A stretch of 64,000 nucleotides of DNA from Roseateles sp. SL47 (GTDB lineage: Bacteria; Pseudomonadota; Gammaproteobacteria; Burkholderiales; Burkholderiaceae_C): positions 4,278,001 through 4,342,000 of the forward strand of contig NZ_CP113068.1 in assembly GCF_026625885.1 (NCBI RefSeq), read 5' to 3'. A model generated the notes under the pieces. It was not told the DNA's origin. It did not search any database and saw only the letters and a list, made by a program, of their open reading frames with translations. Positions 60,558 through 64,000 of this stretch are shown in pieces (the stretch's first letter is position 1; each line of letters starts with the position of its first letter). The position numbers and the translations under genes were made by a program.

Positions 60558-61346
60558 TCACCGCGGCATCAGTGCCGCATCTCGCACCGCCACGAATGAC
60601 GGATTGAGCACGTCTGCCTTTCCATGACGCAGCGGAGCCCCCTGCAAATCCAGCACCGCGCCGCCCGCTCCCTCCAGCACCGCCTGAGCAGCAGCAACAT
60701 CCCACTCGCAGGTCGGCGAGAGCCGGGGGTAGACGTCCGCCATGCCCTCTGCCACGCGGCAGATCTTGAGCGAACTGCCCGCCTGGACCAGGCTGACCGC
60801 GCCCAAGCGGTCAATGAATGCGCGCGTGTCGTCATTGAGGTGGCTCTTGCTGGCGACCACGCGGCAGACGGAAACGGCCGGATCCACGGCCACCCGGATG
60901 CAGCTGGTTTCTGCGCCCACACGGCGCCAGGCACCAAAGCCCGCCCCCCCCCAATAGATCGTGTCCATTGCGGGTGCATCAACCACACCGAACACGCTAC
61001 GGCCGTTTTCGATCAGCGCGACATTCACTGTGAACTCTCCACTGCGGGCGATGAACTCCTTGGTTCCGTCCAGCGGATCGATCAACCAGAATCGCCCCGA
61101 CCCGCAGCGATGCGACTGCGAGGCGTCACACTCCTCGGACACGACCGCGCAATCCGGCAGCAGCCCCGCCAGTTCAGTGGAAAGTATCCGGTGAGAGGCC
61201 AGATCTGCCTCGGTCAGCGGGCTCTGGTCCGCTTTGTGGCTGACCACTCCCGGTCCGGCGCGGTAGATGCTCAGCACGGCCTCGCCGGCCATTCTCACAA
61301 TGGCCAGCAGCCTCTCGATCCACTGGTCTTCATTGATCTGTCCCAT
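60558..61346 (-). CDS. cysQ: 3'(2'),5'-bisphosphate nucleotidase CysQ
   Basis: A 262-residue protein of the inositol-monophosphatase superfamily. I chose ATG 61346 (MGQINEDQW). The metal-binding motifs are VVSEECD, then FWLIDPLDGTKEFIARSGEFTVN (DPLDGT), and CEWDVAAAQAVLEGAGG. Helix and strand order and the KEF after DGT are those of CysQ, which removes the 3'-phosphate of adenosine 3',5'-bisphosphate from sulfate assimilation. It acts in the cytoplasm. The length is normal. It lies between the chemoreceptor and the ABC exporter without overlap, so it seems an independent gene. Confidence 0.9.
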   Translation of the reverse strand: MGQINEDQWIERLLAIVRMAGEAVLSIYRAGPGVVSHKADQSPLTEADLASHRILSTELAGLLPDCAVVSEECDASQSHRCGSGRFWLIDPLDGTKEFIARSGEFTVNVALIENGRSVFGVVDAPAMDTIYWGGAGFGAWRRVGAETSCIRVAVDPAVSVCRVVASKSHLNDDTRAFIDRLGAVSLVQAGSSLKICRVAEGMADVYPRLSPTCEWDVAAAQAVLEGAGGAVLDLQGAPLRHGKADVLNPSFVAVRDAALMPR

Positions 61347-61486
61347 ACAAATGGCCTTTGGGCAGTTTTGGCAGGGGTGGCCGATCGATCCTACCACCCA
61401 GCCCATGAGCCCATGAGCCGCCACACACACCCACACTCAATGCATTCCCCACAGGGGTGGTCTCTCAAGGCCGGAATCTGGCCTCC

Positions 61487-63160
61487 TCACACGGCCAGTG
61501 AGGTCTGGATCCGGTCGGGGGCGGCCTCGCGGTGCGGCGCACCGGCTCCGGGCTCTTTTTCCACCGCCACCACCTGACCGTCTTCCATGCGGACCACCCG
61601 GTCTGCCAGATGGAAATATCGGTCGTCGTGTGAGATCACCAGCACGCATTTCCCACGGGCACGAAGCTCCGGCAGCAGCTCTCTATAAAACACTTCCTTG
61701 AAGACCGGATCCTGGTCCGCCGCCCATTCATCGAAGACCAGGAACGGCCGGTCCTCCAAATAGCTCACCACCAGCGCCAGCCGCTTGCGCTGCCCTTGAG
61801 ACAGCTGCCGGGTCGTGAACGCCCCCTCTTTGACCTGCACCTTGTGATCCAGCAGCAGCTTGCTCAGCAGACGGTTGCCGCGTTCGTCCAGGTCGGCCGA
61901 GCCACCGTCCAGCAACTGCTCGAACAGGTGGAAGTCCGAAAAGATGGCACTGAAGCATTGGCGATAGGCATCGCGGTTTCCATCATCCACCACGGCACCG
62001 TTCAGAAGCACCTGCCCACCCTCCGGCCTATACAGCCCCACCAGCAGTTTGGCCAGCGTGGTCTTGCCGCTGCCGTTGCCGCCCACCAGGAAGGTGATCT
62101 GCCCAGGCCGGAAATCCAGCTGCACCGGGCCCAGCGCAAACACCTCGTTGGCACCTTCATGAAAATACTGATGACGCACGCCTGCCAAGGCCAGCCCTTC
62201 GAAGGCGGGGACAGGCGGCGCAGCGACTTCCGCCTCGATGCGTTCCAGCTGTTCCGTCAGTTCGTCAATGCGGGCGCCAGAGACACGTGCCAGATTGGCC
62301 TTTGGCAGGCACATCAGCAGGGTCTCCAGCGGTGCCACCATGTAGACGAACACCAGCGCAAACCCGGTCATCACCCGCGCCCGATCCGGCACGTCTCCCA
62401 CCAGCACAAACAGCACCAACCCGATGAACCCGTAGATCAGGAAGTTGCCCCAGGAGGCTGACAGGACGAACACCGACATGCCGGTGGCCCGTTCCCGCCG
62501 TACGGTCTCAATGGAGCGCCCCAGCACCAGCTCTGCAAAGCGCGCCCGCTTGGCGGCATTCAAGCGCAGTTCCTTCGCCCCTTCGACCAGCGAGCGGAAG
62601 TGGTCGAACAGCCGGTCCTGTTCCTTCGACGCGACGTCGAGGTGGCGGATGGCCCGCAGATGGGCCAGGTGATAACCCGCCGAGCCGAGCCCGATCACCA
62701 GCACTGCTGCGGCAAACACGGTCCAGGAGAGCCAAGCCAGATACACCATGCACCCCAGCACGATGATGGCGTTGACCAGGATGGTCGGGAAACTCACGAA
62801 GAACTCCGCCACCCGCGCGCTGTGTTCAGACAGCGCCGACAGCACCCGCGGCCCACCCAGTTCTTCCATCTTTCTGAAATCGGCCGCCAGCGCTCGGGCC
62901 GAAATGAACTGGCGCAACTCCGCATGGGCCCGCTGGCTCAGGCGCTCGAACAGCACCGAAGCCACCATCTGGCTGACCATCGCCCCCAGCGCGACCGCAG
63001 CGAATCGCCAGGCCAGGGTGGACAACTCAGTCGCCCCGTTTTGGGTCAAGGCCGCGTTGATCTGCGCCACCAGCAACACACTGCAGACACCTGCCACCAC
63101 GCTGGTCAGGCCGGCGGCCCAGAGCAGGTAGCGGGACTTTTGAATCAGATAAGCCAGCAC
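61487..63160 (-). CDS. cyclic-peptide/siderophore export ABC transporter (PvdE/SyrD type)
   Basis: A 557-residue fused permease-ATPase starting at GTG 63160. Six membrane segments lie in residues 1-300 (LWAAGLTSVVAGVCSVLLVA at the start). The ATPase has Walker A GGNGSGKTTLAKLLVGLY, signature LSQGQRKRLAL and Walker B PFLVFDEWAADQDP, then the His switch VISHDDRYF. The shortened FDEWAADQDP motif is typical of cyclic-peptide exporters such as PvdE, which move siderophore peptides to the periplasm. A divergent FhuF-like reductase gene follows, so this is probably the left border of a siderophore cluster that continues to the right of the window. Confidence 0.93.
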   Translation of the reverse strand: MLAYLIQKSRYLLWAAGLTSVVAGVCSVLLVAQINAALTQNGATELSTLAWRFAAVALGAMVSQMVASVLFERLSQRAHAELRQFISARALAADFRKMEELGGPRVLSALSEHSARVAEFFVSFPTILVNAIIVLGCMVYLAWLSWTVFAAAVLVIGLGSAGYHLAHLRAIRHLDVASKEQDRLFDHFRSLVEGAKELRLNAAKRARFAELVLGRSIETVRRERATGMSVFVLSASWGNFLIYGFIGLVLFVLVGDVPDRARVMTGFALVFVYMVAPLETLLMCLPKANLARVSGARIDELTEQLERIEAEVAAPPVPAFEGLALAGVRHQYFHEGANEVFALGPVQLDFRPGQITFLVGGNGSGKTTLAKLLVGLYRPEGGQVLLNGAVVDDGNRDAYRQCFSAIFSDFHLFEQLLDGGSADLDERGNRLLSKLLLDHKVQVKEGAFTTRQLSQGQRKRLALVVSYLEDRPFLVFDEWAADQDPVFKEVFYRELLPELRARGKCVLVISHDDRYFHLADRVVRMEDGQVVAVEKEPGAGAPHREAAPDRIQTSLAV

Positions 63161-63421
63161 GGTCCACCCATCCTGTAAAGCGGACCGCCCCGAACGCCCG
63201 CCGTCCGTGCCCTGTCCGTTGGCAGGGGCACGCGCACGTCGCCCCTACCTGAACGTAGACGACTCAGCCTGCGGATTGTTCAGCAGCACCTGGGCCTGGC
63301 GGATGTGTCGTGACGATCCGCCGCCAGCACCAGCCCAGCGTTTGCACGCGGCGGAATTGAACAAGCCGCTGCGACGCATCGTCTTCTCAAGGCCGCCTCA
63401 CCGTGCGGCCACACCCTGACC
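63161..63421. promoter_or_regulatory. 261-bp divergent promoter region of the siderophore genes
   Basis: The gap lies between the exporter (leftward) and the FhuF-like gene (rightward) and must carry promoters for both. No convincing Fur box or iron-starvation sigma promoter could be identified by eye. No gene is supported in it. Confidence 0.35.
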
Positions 63422-64000
63422 ATGATTCCGCGACTTCAACCCATCTTTCAAGGCGAGTGGGCCCCGTGGGGCGAGACCCTGCATCTCGCGCCGCATTGGC
63501 CCGCCTCGGCGGTCGGCCTGGCCGACTGGCTGAGCCAGCCCGACGCCCTGCCCGATGCACTCCGCCGCTACGCGCTGCGCTGGGGCACCGGCACGCGAGA
63601 CCTGCGTGCGGTGGCCTCGGCCTGGTCCATGGACTATCTCTGGACACTGCTGCCGCCCGTGGTGGCCGGGGCCACCGTGTTGCATCACTGCTTTCCGGTA
63701 GAAGCGACGCAGATCGCACTGAGCCTGGATGACCTGGGCTCCCCCAAAGGTTTCCACATCACGGCCGAGGGCCTGGCGATGCCAGGGAGCAGCACGGTGC
63801 AGCGCTACAGCGGTTTGATCGACGGCCATTTACGCCCGCTCTTTTCCGCCTTGCATCGCCACACGCGGCTGGCCGAGAAGGTGCTGTGGAGCAATGCGGC
63901 CCGTTACCTGGGCGACATCCTGGACGAAGCGCAGGAGCATCTGCCCGGTCCGCCTCCCACCGTTCAGGCCGACCGGGACCAATTGCTGGGCCGTGGGGGC
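63422..64000 (+). CDS. siderophore-iron reductase FhuF-like, partial (runs off right edge)
   Basis: The frame starts at ATG 63422 and is open at the window end, with 193 codons visible. Blocks matching the FhuF family are LADWLSQPDALPDALRRY, SAWSMDYLWTLLPPVVAGA, ALSLDDLGSPKGFHITAEG, and HRHTRLAEKVLWSNAARYLG. The protein removes iron from ferric siderophores in the cytoplasm. The C-terminal Cys-rich [2Fe-2S] motif that identifies active FhuF would lie beyond the edge, so it cannot be checked. It is divergent from the siderophore-type exporter. Confidence 0.85.
   Translation, partial: MIPRLQPIFQGEWAPWGETLHLAPHWPASAVGLADWLSQPDALPDALRRYALRWGTGTRDLRAVASAWSMDYLWTLLPPVVAGATVLHHCFPVEATQIALSLDDLGSPKGFHITAEGLAMPGSSTVQRYSGLIDGHLRPLFSALHRHTRLAEKVLWSNAARYLGDILDEAQEHLPGPPPTVQADRDQLLGRGG

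Overview
The window is GC-rich, gene-dense DNA from a Gram-negative bacterium, most likely a betaproteobacterium of the order Burkholderiales. This is inferred from HrpB-type AraC regulators with hrp_II-type promoters, a JDVT-CTERM sorting pair, and a LysR- and ABC-rich gene content. No rRNA, CRISPR array or convincing tRNA was found.

Left part (1-18.8 kb): a type III secretion system (T3SS). A minus-strand operon runs hrpB-like regulator > sctC > sctD > small E-like > TPR G-like > needle-like > Gln-rich protein and leaves the window on the left. A divergent plus-strand operon carries sctU-V-P-Q-R-S, a gene in the hpaA position and an hpaB-like chaperone. Two near-perfect hrp_II promoters (TTCG-N16-TTCG, then N31-32, then YANNNT) precede sctU and a small gene at 13682, and a variant precedes a harpin. 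A lytic transglycosylase, two CesT-like chaperones and a second hrpB-like regulator follow. sctT, sctJ, sctN and sctL are not in the window. sctC, sctD and the transglycosylase are each split by a one-base frameshift, so the apparatus is either damaged in this strain or the sequence has indel errors.

19-30 kb: SnoaL-like proteins, a hydrolase, and a DUF62 gene cut by an IS701-family element. Next comes a minus-strand cassette that reads like T3SS cargo: a protein with two tandem Asp/Glu racemase domains behind a Ser/Thr/Pro-rich leader, a CesT-like chaperone, and a 1094-residue protein of unknown family.

29-38 kb: a LysR regulator divergent from a glutamate/aspartate-binding protein; then an ECF sigma factor, zf-HC2 anti-sigma factor, subtilase, histidine kinase and response regulator in one orientation; then an outer-membrane protein and trxB.

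38.8-46.7 kb: a minus-strand envelope redox cluster of dsbD, apbE, DUF3570, DUF4266 and a TlpA-like thioredoxin, then a cytochrome c with choice-of-anchor repeats and a JDVT-CTERM tail, with its candidate intramembrane protease (MrtJ-like).

46.9-57.1 kb: an aspartate/dicarboxylate region (LysR, cation symporter, second tandem racemase-like protein) that runs into gene remains: aspA with an internal deletion, a frameshifted sterol-desaturase-family gene, and a LysR-SDR fusion with an in-frame stop. An OmpV/MipA-like protein and an ABC binding protein there are intact.

57.4-64 kb: an unrecognised C-tail-anchored protein, a chemoreceptor, cysQ, a cyclic-peptide/siderophore-type ABC exporter and the start of an FhuF-like ferric-siderophore reductase.
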